From positions 124,001-188,000 of the forward strand of contig JACKKE010000008.1 of assembly GCA_020637595.1 (NCBI GenBank): DNA of 64,000 nucleotides. The letters run 5' to 3'. Each line of letters starts with the position of its first letter. Position 1 is the stretch's first letter. A program made the position numbers and the translations under genes. The notes below the pieces were generated by a model that was not told where the DNA came from, did not search any database, and saw nothing but the letters and a program-made list of their open reading frames with translations. The DNA is from Rhodobacter sp. (lineage in GTDB: Bacteria; Pseudomonadota; Alphaproteobacteria; Rhodobacterales; Rhodobacteraceae). Shown here piece by piece: positions 8,486 through 16,491 of the stretch.

Positions 8486-9283
8486 ATGGCCATCGACCCT
8501 TCGGCGCAGGTTCATCCCTCGGCGGTGATCGAGGACGGCGCGGTGATCGGCCCGGACTGCCGGATCGGCCCCTTTGCGGTGGTCGGGCCCGAGGTCACGC
8601 TGGGGCGCGGCGTGGTGCTGAAATCCCACGCGGTGGTCACCGGCTGGACCGAGATCGGTGACGGGTGCGAGATCTTCCCCTTTGCCACCGTCGGCGAGGT
8701 GCCGCAGGATCTGAAATTCAAGGGCGAGCGCACGCGCCTGATCGTCGGCAAGCGCACCCGCATCCGCGAGGGGGCGACGCTCAGCACGGGCACCGAAGGC
8801 GGTGGCGGTGTGACGCGGGTGGGCGACGACTGCCTGCTGATGACCGGCGCGCATGTCGGCCATGACGCGCAGATTGGTGACCGGGTGATCCTGGTCAATC
8901 AGGTCGCCATCGCCGGGCATTGCGTGCTAGGCGACGACGTGATCGTCGGCGGGCTGTCGGGCATCCATCAGTGGGTGCGGATCGGCAAGGGGGCGATCAT
9001 CGGCGCGGTGACGATGGTCACCAATGACGTGATGCCCTATGGGCTGGTGCAGGCCCCACGCGGCGAGCTGGAGGGGTTGAACTTGGTGGGCCTGAAGCGG
9101 CGTGGGGTCGACCGGTCGGAAATCACGGCGCTCAGGGCGGCCTATCAGATGTTGGCGCAGGGCGACGGGACGTTCCTCGACCGGGCGCGCAAGCTGGCCG
9201 ACGAGACCGAGAGCACCCATGTCCGCGAGATCACCGATTTCATTCTCGGGGCCACGGACCGGTCCTTCCTGACGCCGAAATGA
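8486..9283 (+). CDS. lpxA: UDP-N-acetylglucosamine O-acyltransferase
   Basis: First lipid A enzyme: transfers 3-hydroxyacyl from ACP to UDP-GlcNAc. 265 residues. The N-terminal two thirds is a left-handed beta helix of hexapeptide repeats (IDPSAQVHPSAVIEDGAVIGPDCRI and so on), containing GDDCLLMTGAHVGHDAQIGD with the catalytic His. The C-terminal helical domain includes LVGLKRRGVDRSEITALRAAYQ and carries the GLNLVGLKRRG motif typical of LpxA. It overlaps lpxI by four bases (ATGA). Confidence 0.96.
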   Translation: MAIDPSAQVHPSAVIEDGAVIGPDCRIGPFAVVGPEVTLGRGVVLKSHAVVTGWTEIGDGCEIFPFATVGEVPQDLKFKGERTRLIVGKRTRIREGATLSTGTEGGGGVTRVGDDCLLMTGAHVGHDAQIGDRVILVNQVAIAGHCVLGDDVIVGGLSGIHQWVRIGKGAIIGAVTMVTNDVMPYGLVQAPRGELEGLNLVGLKRRGVDRSEITALRAAYQMLAQGDGTFLDRARKLADETESTHVREITDFILGATDRSFLTPK

Positions 9284-10083
9284 GCGCCATCGCCCTGATC
9301 GCCGGTGCCGGGGCGCTGCCGGCCGCGGTGGCGGCGGCGCTGCCCGAGGCGCCGCTGGTCTGTGCGCTGGACGGGATTGCGCCGGACGGGCTGGCGGTCG
9401 ATCTGGTGTTCCGCTTCGAACGGCTGGTGCCGTTCCTGCGAAGCCTGGGCGATCGCGGGATCGAGACGGTGGTCCTGGCAGGCGCGGTGCACCGCCCGCG
9501 GCTGGACCCGGCGCTCTTTGACCGTGACACCGCAGCACTGGTGCCGGATCTTCTGGCGGCGATGCAGGGCGGCGATGACGGGGCGCTGCGCTGGGTGATC
9601 GGCCTGATCGAGGAGTTCGGCCTGGCCGTCGCAGGGATCACCGCGCTGGCACCGGACTTGATCGTGACCGAGGGCATCCTGGGCCGACGCCCACCCACCG
9701 CCGTTGAGACTACGGATGCCGCGCGCGCGGCAGAGGTTCTGGCGGCGCTCGACCCGGTCGATGTGGGGCAGGGCTGCGTCGTGGTGCAGGGGCTCTGCCT
9801 GGGGGTCGAGGTGCTGTTCGGCACCGACGCGATGCTGGCCGATGTGGCGCGTCACCGCGCGACGCGCGAGCCGCAAGGCGGTGGTGTGTTTGTCAAGCGC
9901 GCCAAGGCTGGGCAGGATCTGCGTGCGGATCTGCCGACGGTGGGCGTCGCGACGGTGACAGCGGCGCAGGCCGCCGGGTTGACCGGGATCTGCCTGCAGG
10001 CGGGCCGGGTGGTGATCCTCGACCGCGCCGCAGTCGTCGCTGCCGTTGATGCGGCGGGTATCGCGCTGTGGGCGGTGCCATGA
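9280..10083 (+). CDS. lpxI: UDP-2,3-diacylglucosamine diphosphatase LpxI
   Basis: Hydrolyses UDP-2,3-diacylglucosamine to lipid X in the cytoplasm; alphaproteobacteria use LpxI where enterics use LpxH. 267 residues of the DUF1009/LpxI family: N-terminal IALIAGAGALPAAVAAALPE, ETVVLAGAVHRPRLDP, the central LIVTEGILGRRPPT, and the C-terminal FVKRAKAGQDLRADLPTVGV followed by LQAGRVVILDRAAVVAAVD. It is coupled to both neighbours by four-base overlaps, between lpxA and lpxB. Confidence 0.93.
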   Translation: MSAIALIAGAGALPAAVAAALPEAPLVCALDGIAPDGLAVDLVFRFERLVPFLRSLGDRGIETVVLAGAVHRPRLDPALFDRDTAALVPDLLAAMQGGDDGALRWVIGLIEEFGLAVAGITALAPDLIVTEGILGRRPPTAVETTDAARAAEVLAALDPVDVGQGCVVVQGLCLGVEVLFGTDAMLADVARHRATREPQGGGVFVKRAKAGQDLRADLPTVGVATVTAAQAAGLTGICLQAGRVVILDRAAVVAAVDAAGIALWAVP

Positions 10084-11225
10084 AGGTCTTCGTGATCGCG
10101 GGCGAGCCCTCGGGCGATGCACTGGGCGGCGCCCTGATGGAGGGGCTGAACGCGCTGCAACCCGGGATCCGCTATGCCGGGGTCGGTGGGCCGTTGATGC
10201 AGGCGCAGGGGCTGAGCAGTCTGTTCCCGATGGACGAACTCTCGGTCATGGGGCTGGCCGAGATCCTGCCGAAATACCGCGCGCTCAAGCGCCGCATCCG
10301 CGAAACCGCGGCCGAGATCGCCCGCGTCGGGCCGGATGTCGTCGTCACCATCGACAGCCCCGATTTCTGCCTGCGGGTGCTGGCCCTTGCCCGGGCCGAA
10401 GCGCCGGGGCTGAAGACCGTGCACTATGTCGCGCCGTCGGTCTGGGCCTGGCGTCCGGGGCGGGCCGACAAGATGGCGCGGGTCGTCGACCATGTTCTGG
10501 CCCTGCTGCCCTTCGAGCCGCCCTATATGCAGCGCGCCGGCATGGGCTGCACCTTTGTCGGCCATCCGGTGGTGGCGCAGCCCGTCGCCAGCGAGGCCGA
10601 GGCCGCGGCCTTTCGCGCCGCGCACGGGATCGGTGATGCGCCTCTGGTTCTGGCCCTTCCCGGGTCGCGCCGCGGCGAGATCGAGCGGATCGGCCCGGTC
10701 TTTGGCCAGACCCTGGCGCAGTTGTCGGTGCCCGGTGTCCGCGTGGTCGTGCCGACCGTCGCCGCCCGGGCCGAGCAGGTGCGGGCGCTGGTGACGGACT
10801 GGCCGGGGGCACCGCTGGTGCTCGACGCGGCCGAAACGCCGGCGGCGATCAAACGCGCGGCCTTCCGCGCGGCGGATGCGGCGCTGGCGGCCTCGGGGAC
10901 CGTGTCGCTGGAACTGGCGGCGGCCGGCACGCCGATGGTCATCGCCTATCGCATGAACCCGCTCAGCCAGGCGATCATCAGCCGGATGCTGCGCATTCAG
11001 ACGGTGACGTTGGTGAATCTGGTCAGCGAGTCGCGGGCCGTGCCCGAGTTCCTGGGCCCGGACTGTCGGGCTGATCGCATCGCACCGGTTCTTGCCGGGC
11101 TGCTGACCGGTTCGGGTGCGCGGGCCGAGCAGATCGCAGCGATGGATCTGACGATGGACCGGTTGGGCCGCGGCGGCGAGGCGCCCGGCCTGCGCGCTGC
11201 GCGGGCGGTTCTGTCGGTCCTCTGA
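10080..11225 (+). CDS. lpxB: Lipid-A-disaccharide synthase
   Basis: GT-B/GT19 glycosyltransferase that condenses lipid X with UDP-2,3-diacylglucosamine at the inner membrane. 381 residues. Motifs: MKVFVIAGEPSGDALGGALM at the N terminus, GVGGPLMQAQG, the Ser/Asp region VVTIDSPDFCLRV, HYVAPSVWAWRPGRADKM, CTFVGHPVV, LALPGSRRGEI, and the C-terminal ASGTVSLELAAAGTPMVIAY. ATG 10080 overlaps the lpxI stop; four upstream in-frame codons (MGGA) are also open but lie in lpxI. It ends the envelope cluster, seven bases from the convergent DUF2059 gene. Confidence 0.96.
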   Translation: MKVFVIAGEPSGDALGGALMEGLNALQPGIRYAGVGGPLMQAQGLSSLFPMDELSVMGLAEILPKYRALKRRIRETAAEIARVGPDVVVTIDSPDFCLRVLALARAEAPGLKTVHYVAPSVWAWRPGRADKMARVVDHVLALLPFEPPYMQRAGMGCTFVGHPVVAQPVASEAEAAAFRAAHGIGDAPLVLALPGSRRGEIERIGPVFGQTLAQLSVPGVRVVVPTVAARAEQVRALVTDWPGAPLVLDAAETPAAIKRAAFRAADAALAASGTVSLELAAAGTPMVIAYRMNPLSQAIISRMLRIQTVTLVNLVSESRAVPEFLGPDCRADRIAPVLAGLLTGSGARAEQIAAMDLTMDRLGRGGEAPGLRAARAVLSVL

Positions 11226-11232
11226 CCGGCGC

Positions 11233-11721
11233 TCAGGGTGTCTGAATGATCGCCTGGATCTGCGGGATCAACCGCGGCATCGTGCCCTGCACCATCCCCA
11301 GAATCGCCGGCTGTTGGGCTTCGACCACCCGCGGCAGTTTCTGCATCACCGACCGGCCGACCGGGGTGTCGTAGAAGGCAGCAAGCGTCCGGATTTCCTC
11401 GAGCGTGAACAGATCCGCCATCACCCGGTCCTGCTGGTTCAGGATATCCAGCAGCGGCTGGGTCATTTCGGCCAGATACAGCGCCTCGATCCGGTCGATC
11501 TGGCTTTGGGTCAGCTGCATCCCCGAGGCCGCCAGCTGGTCGATCACCGGCCGATACATCGTGCGCACCAGTTCGGCCACGTCGAGGTCGCGCAGCGTCG
11601 CGTCGATATAGCTGCGCGCCGCGGCGAGGCGCGCGTCATAGGTGTCTGTGCTCTGGGCAAAGGCAGGCGTTGCCAGAGCAAGGCCAAGGGATACGGCAAG
11701 GGCGAGTGCAGGACGAACCAT
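11233..11721 (-). CDS. DUF2059 domain-containing secreted protein
   Basis: 162-residue predicted periplasmic protein. It has a signal peptide (MVRPALALAVSLGLALATPAFAQS). An all-helical DUF2059-like domain follows, with alternating segments such as LDVAELVRTMYRPVIDQLA, ALYLAEMTQPLLDIL and the typical TLEEIRTLAAFYDTPVGRSVMQKLP. The molecular function of the family is unknown. The ATG at 11721 is chosen because GGAGG sits five bases upstream; an ATG four codons earlier (MEAP) overlaps that ribosome site. It is convergent with lpxB and 71 bases downstream of mnmA, with which it may be cotranscribed. Confidence 0.8.
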   Translation of the reverse strand: MVRPALALAVSLGLALATPAFAQSTDTYDARLAAARSYIDATLRDLDVAELVRTMYRPVIDQLAASGMQLTQSQIDRIEALYLAEMTQPLLDILNQQDRVMADLFTLEEIRTLAAFYDTPVGRSVMQKLPRVVEAQQPAILGMVQGTMPRLIPQIQAIIQTP

Positions 11722-11792
11722 CGGGGCCTCCATTGTAACACAAAGGCCAGTGTGCGCCGCTGCTGCCCGGCATGCAAGCCGGCGGCGCGGCG

Positions 11793-12932
11793 TCAATAGC
11801 CGCGCCAGATCCAGCCGCCGCCAAAGACGCGGCTGCCGTCGGGTGCGTAGAAGACACAGGCCTGCCCGGGGCTGACACCCTCTTCGGCGGTCAGCAGCTC
11901 GACATCGGCGGTGTCGGGGCCGGTGGGGCGGATGATCGCCTCGACCGGCGGCTTGGTCGACCGTATGCGCACCCTGAGCGGCCATTCCGCCTGCGACCGG
12001 AACGGCGCATCCCCCAGCCAGTTGATCTCGCGCACCGGGACGATGCGGGTGGCCAGCGCCTCCTTGGGGCCGACCACGACATGACGCTTCTCCGGGTCGA
12101 GGCGCACGACATAGAGCGGATCTGCCAGCCCGCCAATTCCCAGCCCGCGACGCTGGCCGATGGTGTAGTGGATCACCCCGCGATGCTGGCCCAGCACGCG
12201 CCCCTCGGTATCGACGATATCGCCGGGATCGGCCGCCCCCGGGCGCAGCTTTTCGATGACCGCCGCATAGTTGCCGTTCGGCACGAAGCAGATGTCCTGG
12301 CTGTCCGGCTTGTCGGCAACCGCCAGCCCGTGGCGCGCGGCCAGGGCGCGGGTCTCGGCCTTGGAGGGCAGGTGGCCCAGCGGAAACCGCAGGTAGTCCA
12401 GCTGGTCCTGTGTCGTGGTGAACAGGAAATAGGACTGGTCGCGCGCGGGATCCGCCGCCATGTGCAGCTCGGCCCCCGCCGGGCCGTCCTTGCGCTGAAT
12501 GTAATGCCCGGTCGCCATGCAGTCGGCGTCGAGATCGCGCGCGGTTTCCAGCAGATCCTTGAACTTGACCCGTTCGTTGCAGCGGATGCAGGGCACCGGC
12601 GTCGCGCCGGCCAGATAGGCATCGGCGAATTCGTCGATCACCGCTTCCTTGAAGGTGTTCTCATAGTCCAGCACATAGTGCGGAAAGCCCAGCGTTTCCG
12701 CGACACGCCGTGCGTCGTGGATATCGCGCCCGGCGCAGCAGGCCCCGGCCTTGGCCAGCGCCGCGCCGTGATCGTAGAGCTGCAGTGTCACGCCGATGAC
12801 GTCATAGCCCTGCGCCTTCAGTTCGGCGGCCACGGCCGAGCTGTCGACGCCCCCCGACATGGCAACGACCACCCGCGTTTGCGACGGCGGTTTGGCAAAG
12901 CCCAGCGAATTGAGGCCGGTGTCCCGTGTCAT
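11793..12932 (-). CDS. mnmA: tRNA-specific 2-thiouridylase MnmA
   Basis: ATP-dependent thiolation of the wobble uridine at C2 in tRNA Lys, Glu and Gln, using persulfide sulfur. 379 residues. The N-terminal PP-loop VVVAMSGGVDSSAVAAELK binds ATP. Both catalytic cysteines are visible in context, PVPCIRCNERVKF and KPDSQDICFVPNGNY; other motifs are MATGHY, DQSYFLF and GQRRGLGIGG. The protein ends in a beta-barrel domain (FGGGWIWRGY). It is divergent from sciP; the 173 bases between contain a small hairpin (AAGCCTG/CAGGCTT, 13056-13075) near the sciP start. Confidence 0.96.
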   Translation of the reverse strand: MTRDTGLNSLGFAKPPSQTRVVVAMSGGVDSSAVAAELKAQGYDVIGVTLQLYDHGAALAKAGACCAGRDIHDARRVAETLGFPHYVLDYENTFKEAVIDEFADAYLAGATPVPCIRCNERVKFKDLLETARDLDADCMATGHYIQRKDGPAGAELHMAADPARDQSYFLFTTTQDQLDYLRFPLGHLPSKAETRALAARHGLAVADKPDSQDICFVPNGNYAAVIEKLRPGAADPGDIVDTEGRVLGQHRGVIHYTIGQRRGLGIGGLADPLYVVRLDPEKRHVVVGPKEALATRIVPVREINWLGDAPFRSQAEWPLRVRIRSTKPPVEAIIRPTGPDTADVELLTAEEGVSPGQACVFYAPDGSRVFGGGWIWRGY

Positions 12933-13105
12933 GGTAACCCTGATCGGTTGCGGAAAGAGATGCCGGGGCGTGCGGGCTCCAGCCGAATTGAGCGAAATAT
13001 AGGAAAATGCGCGGCACTCTCAACCCCTGCGCCGCCGCCGCCTCAACCCGTCCTTAAGCCTGTCACGGCAGGCTTTGCCCCGGGATGAAGGAAAGGGTGA
13101 CTGCC

Positions 13106-13384
13106 ATGTTTCTCAAACGCATCGACGGCCCGCGGGCCGTGACCCTGCCAGACGGTTCGGTGTTGAGCCGCGCCGACCTGCCACCGGCGACCACGCGGCG
13201 CTGGGTTGCCAGCCGCAAGGCCATCGTGGTGCGCGCGGTCGAACACGGGCTGATCGCAAGGGGCGAGGCGCTCGACCGCTATGCCCTCAGCGATGAGGAG
13301 TTCGAATCGTGGCAGCGCGCCGTGGCCAGGCACGGGGTCGACGCCCTCAAGGTGACGGCTTTGCAAAAATATAGACAACTTTAG
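13106..13384 (+). CDS. sciP: SciP/DUF1153 family CtrA-antagonist regulator
   Basis: 92-residue DUF1153 protein. In Caulobacter, SciP binds CtrA-dependent promoters and blocks CtrA activation in G1 cells (established for that family). The sequence shows the conserved start LKRIDGPRAVTLPDGSVLSRADLPP, then RRWVASRKAIVVRAVEHGLI, a helix-turn-helix-like section YALSDEEFESWQRAVARHG, and the end LKVTALQKYRQL. ATG 13106 is chosen over the in-frame ATG at 13085 because AAGGAAAGGG lies at a workable distance and the length matches the ~93-residue family. It is directly upstream of ctrA. Confidence 0.88.
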   Translation: MFLKRIDGPRAVTLPDGSVLSRADLPPATTRRWVASRKAIVVRAVEHGLIARGEALDRYALSDEEFESWQRAVARHGVDALKVTALQKYRQL

Positions 13385-13411
13385 AGAGAGTGTGATTGAA
13401 TGACGCTCGCG

Positions 13412-13427
13412 GTAACGGTGCGTTAAC
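13412..13427 (+). promoter_or_regulatory. Candidate CtrA box upstream of ctrA
   Basis: GTAA at 13412-13415, exactly seven bases, then TTAAC at 13423-13427. This differs by one base from the established CtrA consensus TTAA-N7-TTAAC. It is 50 bases upstream of the ctrA start codon, which suggests autoregulation of ctrA in this organism (inference). A further isolated TTAA lies at 13459-13462. Confidence 0.5.
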
Positions 13428-13477
13428 GATTGTTGTCCAGTGTCGGGTCAGACCAGGGTTAATGCGGAGAACCAGCC

Positions 13478-14191
13478 ATGCGCGTGCTACTCGTCGAAGA
13501 CGACCCGACCACATCGCGCAGCATCGAACTGATGTTGAGCCACGCCAACTTCAACGTCTACTGCACGGATCTGGGCGAGGAGGCGGTCGAACTCGGCAAA
13601 TTGTATGATTACGATCTGATCCTGCTGGACCTCAATCTGCCGGACATGGCCGGGCTCGAGGTGCTGCGCCAGATCCGTATGGCGCGGGTCAACACGCCGA
13701 TCCTGATCCTGACGGGCGAGGCCAGCACCGATATCAAGCTCAAGGGATTCGGCCAGGGCGCCGACGACTACATGACCAAACCGTTTCACCGTGACGAACT
13801 GGTGGCGCGCATCCATGCCATCATCCGCCGCAGCCAGGGCCACGCGCAGTCGGTGATCAACACCGGGCGGATTTCGGTCAATCTGGATGCCAAGACGGTT
13901 GAGGCGGACGGCAAGGCGGTGCATCTGACCGGCAAGGAATACCAGATGCTGGAACTCCTCAGCCTGCGCAAGGGCACGACCCTGACCAAGGAAATGTTCC
14001 TCAACCATCTCTATGGCGGAATGGACGAGCCCGAACTCAAGATCATCGACGTTTTCATCTGCAAGCTGCGCAAGAAACTGGCCGAGGCGACGGGAGGCGA
14101 TAACTATATCGAAACCGTCTGGGGCCGCGGCTATGTGCTGCGCGATCCCGCAGGCAGCAGCGCCGAAGCCCCGCGCGCGATCAGCGCATAA
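13478..14191 (+). CDS. ctrA: Cell cycle response regulator CtrA
   Basis: OmpR-type response regulator controlling cell cycle in Caulobacter and motility and gene transfer agent genes in Rhodobacterales. 237 residues. The receiver domain MRVLLVEDDPTTSRSIELM carries phosphoacceptor Asp51 (LILLDLNLPDM), with Thr in LILTGE and Lys in MTKPFHRDEL. The C-terminal winged helix has VHLTGKEYQMLELLSLRKG and the recognition helix region DEPELKIIDVFICKLRKKL, closing with YIETVWGRGYVLRDP, very close to Caulobacter CtrA. A short divergent tail (SSAEAPRAISA) follows. Upstream: sciP and a CtrA-like box. Confidence 0.97.
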   Translation: MRVLLVEDDPTTSRSIELMLSHANFNVYCTDLGEEAVELGKLYDYDLILLDLNLPDMAGLEVLRQIRMARVNTPILILTGEASTDIKLKGFGQGADDYMTKPFHRDELVARIHAIIRRSQGHAQSVINTGRISVNLDAKTVEADGKAVHLTGKEYQMLELLSLRKGTTLTKEMFLNHLYGGMDEPELKIIDVFICKLRKKLAEATGGDNYIETVWGRGYVLRDPAGSSAEAPRAISA

Positions 14192-14250
14192 CGACTGGAA
14201 AATCCGCCTGCGCGACCCTATCACTGTCCCACAACCGCGCAGGAGGGGGC

Positions 14251-16491
14251 ATGGCCAGCGACAAACCGGTGGACGACCTGACCGAAGCCGAGGCGCAGCG
14301 CGCGCTGGCCCGGCTGGCTGCCGCCATTGCCCGGGCGAACACTGCCTATCATCAGGCCGACGCGCCCGAAATCAGCGATGCCGAGTATGACGCGCTGAAA
14401 CGGCGCAATGCCGCGATCGAGACCCGTTTCCCATCGCTGAAACGCACCGATAGCCCCAGCGAGCAGGTCGGTGCCGCCCCCTCGGACGGGTTCGGCAAGA
14501 TCCGCCACCGGGTGCGGATGCTGTCCCTGGCAAACGCGTTCGATGCCGGCGATGTGGGCGATTTCGACGCCGGTATCCGTCGCTATCTGGGCCTGTCACC
14601 GGATGCCCCCCTGACCTATGCCGCCGAACCCAAGATCGACGGGCTGTCGCTGTCGCTGCGCTACGAGGACGGGCAGCTGGTCTATGCGGCGACCCGCGGC
14701 GACGGCGAAACCGGCGAAAACGTAACCGCCAATGCGCTCACCATCGCCCAGATCCCGCAGGCCCTGAACGGCGCACCGGCGGTGCTCGAGGTGCGCGGCG
14801 AGGTGTATATGTCGCAGGCCGATTTCGAGACCCTCAACGCCACGGGTGGCCGGACCTTCGCCAATCCGCGTAACGCCGCGGCCGGCTCGTTGCGCCAGCT
14901 CGATGCCGAAATCACCCGCGCCCGGCCGCTCAGCTTTTTCGCCTATGCCTGGGGCGACCTGTCGGAACCGCTCGCGGCGACTCAATGGGACAGCCTGCAA
15001 CGTCTCGCGTCGCTGGGGTTCACGATCAACCCGCTGACGCGGCGGTGCGACGGGGTTGCGGCGCTCCTCGCGCATTATCAGGCGATCGAGACCGCACGTC
15101 CTGATCTGGGCTATGATATCGACGGGGTCGTTTACAAGGTTGACGATCTGGCGCTGCAGTCCCGATTGGGCATGCGTTCGACCACGCCGCGCTGGGCCAT
15201 CGCGCATAAATTCCCCGCTGAAACCGCCTGGACGCGGCTCGAATCCATCGACATTCAGGTCGGCCGCACCGGTGCGCTCAGCCCGGTGGCGCGGTTGAAG
15301 CCGGTTAACGTCGGCGGTGTCCTCGTGTCGAACGCAACCCTGCACAACGAGGACTACATCGCCGGCCGGGATTCCAATGGCCAGCCGATCCGTGAGGGGC
15401 GCGATATCCGGGAGGGCGACTGGGTTCAGGTCTATCGCGCAGGGGACGTGATCCCTAAGGTGGCCGATGTCGACGTTGGTCGCCGGTTGCCGGACAGCGT
15501 GCCCTATGTATTCCCCGATATCTGCCCGGACTGCGGTTCGGCCGCGGTGCGCGAACCGGGCGATTCCACCCATCGCTGCACCGGGGGGCTGGTTTGCCCT
15601 GCGCAAGCTGTGGAAAAATTGAAGCATTTTGTCAGTCGTGGCGCCTTCGACATCGAAGGTCTGGGTGCGCGTCAGATCGAAATGTTTTTCGCAGACGACC
15701 TGCTGCCGATCCATGAGCCGGCGGATATCTTTACGCTCGCCCGGCGCGATGCGGCGAATCTCGGCAAGCTCAAGAACCGCGACGGGTTCGGTGACCGCAG
15801 TGTGGCCAAGCTTTTCGAGGCGATCGACGAACGCCGGCGGATTCCCCTGACACGCTTGCTGTTCGGTTTGGGCATTCGCCACCTGGGCGAAGTCGCCGCG
15901 ACCGATCTCGCGCGGCACTACGGATCGTGGGAGGCGCTGGCACGGGCCGCCGATATGGCCCGGCCTGCCGCCGAACGCCACCTGGCCGCCGATGCCGCGG
16001 AAACCGAGGAACGCGCCCGTGCCGCCGAGGCCGGTCGGCGGGCCGAGGTCAAGAAGGCCCGCGATGCGGTGTGGGACAACCCGCCGGTCGATGCTGCCGC
16101 GCGTGCGGCCTGGGATGATCTGGTGGGGATCGAAGGGGTTGGCGCGGTGCTCGCGGTTTCACTCGTGACGGCTTTGGCGCAACCGCGCGAACGGGCGTCG
16201 ATCGACCGGTTGATTGGTGAATTGTCCGATATCACGCCGCCCGAAGCCCGGGCGACGGACAGCGCGGTCGCCGGGAAGACGGTGGTGTTCACCGGCACGC
16301 TGACGCGAATGACGCGCGCCGAAGCCAAGGCGCGGGCTGAATCGCTGGGTGCCAAGGTGGCCGGATCGGTGTCCGCCAAGACCGATTTTCTGATCGCGGG
16401 TGAAGGCGCGGGGTCCAAGGCGACCAAGGCGGCGGATCTGGGCGTCACGGTGATCGACGAGGACGCCTGGATAGCGATGATCGGGGGATGA
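14251..16491 (+). CDS. ligA: NAD-dependent DNA ligase LigA
   Basis: Seals nicks in replication and repair using NAD+. 746 residues, about 75 longer than the usual ~670. Order: Ia domain (residues ~10-75), adenylation domain with the nucleophile Lys in AEPKIDGLSLSLRYEDG, OB fold, and a four-Cys zinc finger (CPDCG, then CTGGLVC). The HhH domain has an inserted Ala/Glu/Arg-rich helix at residues ~570-615 (AERHLAADAAETEERARAAE). A C-terminal BRCT domain (GKTVVFTGTLTRMTRAEAKA) ends the protein. The ATG follows AGGAGGGGGC. It overlaps recG by four bases. Confidence 0.96.
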   Translation: MASDKPVDDLTEAEAQRALARLAAAIARANTAYHQADAPEISDAEYDALKRRNAAIETRFPSLKRTDSPSEQVGAAPSDGFGKIRHRVRMLSLANAFDAGDVGDFDAGIRRYLGLSPDAPLTYAAEPKIDGLSLSLRYEDGQLVYAATRGDGETGENVTANALTIAQIPQALNGAPAVLEVRGEVYMSQADFETLNATGGRTFANPRNAAAGSLRQLDAEITRARPLSFFAYAWGDLSEPLAATQWDSLQRLASLGFTINPLTRRCDGVAALLAHYQAIETARPDLGYDIDGVVYKVDDLALQSRLGMRSTTPRWAIAHKFPAETAWTRLESIDIQVGRTGALSPVARLKPVNVGGVLVSNATLHNEDYIAGRDSNGQPIREGRDIREGDWVQVYRAGDVIPKVADVDVGRRLPDSVPYVFPDICPDCGSAAVREPGDSTHRCTGGLVCPAQAVEKLKHFVSRGAFDIEGLGARQIEMFFADDLLPIHEPADIFTLARRDAANLGKLKNRDGFGDRSVAKLFEAIDERRRIPLTRLLFGLGIRHLGEVAATDLARHYGSWEALARAADMARPAAERHLAADAAETEERARAAEAGRRAEVKKARDAVWDNPPVDAAARAAWDDLVGIEGVGAVLAVSLVTALAQPRERASIDRLIGELSDITPPEARATDSAVAGKTVVFTGTLTRMTRAEAKARAESLGAKVAGSVSAKTDFLIAGEGAGSKATKAADLGVTVIDEDAWIAMIGG

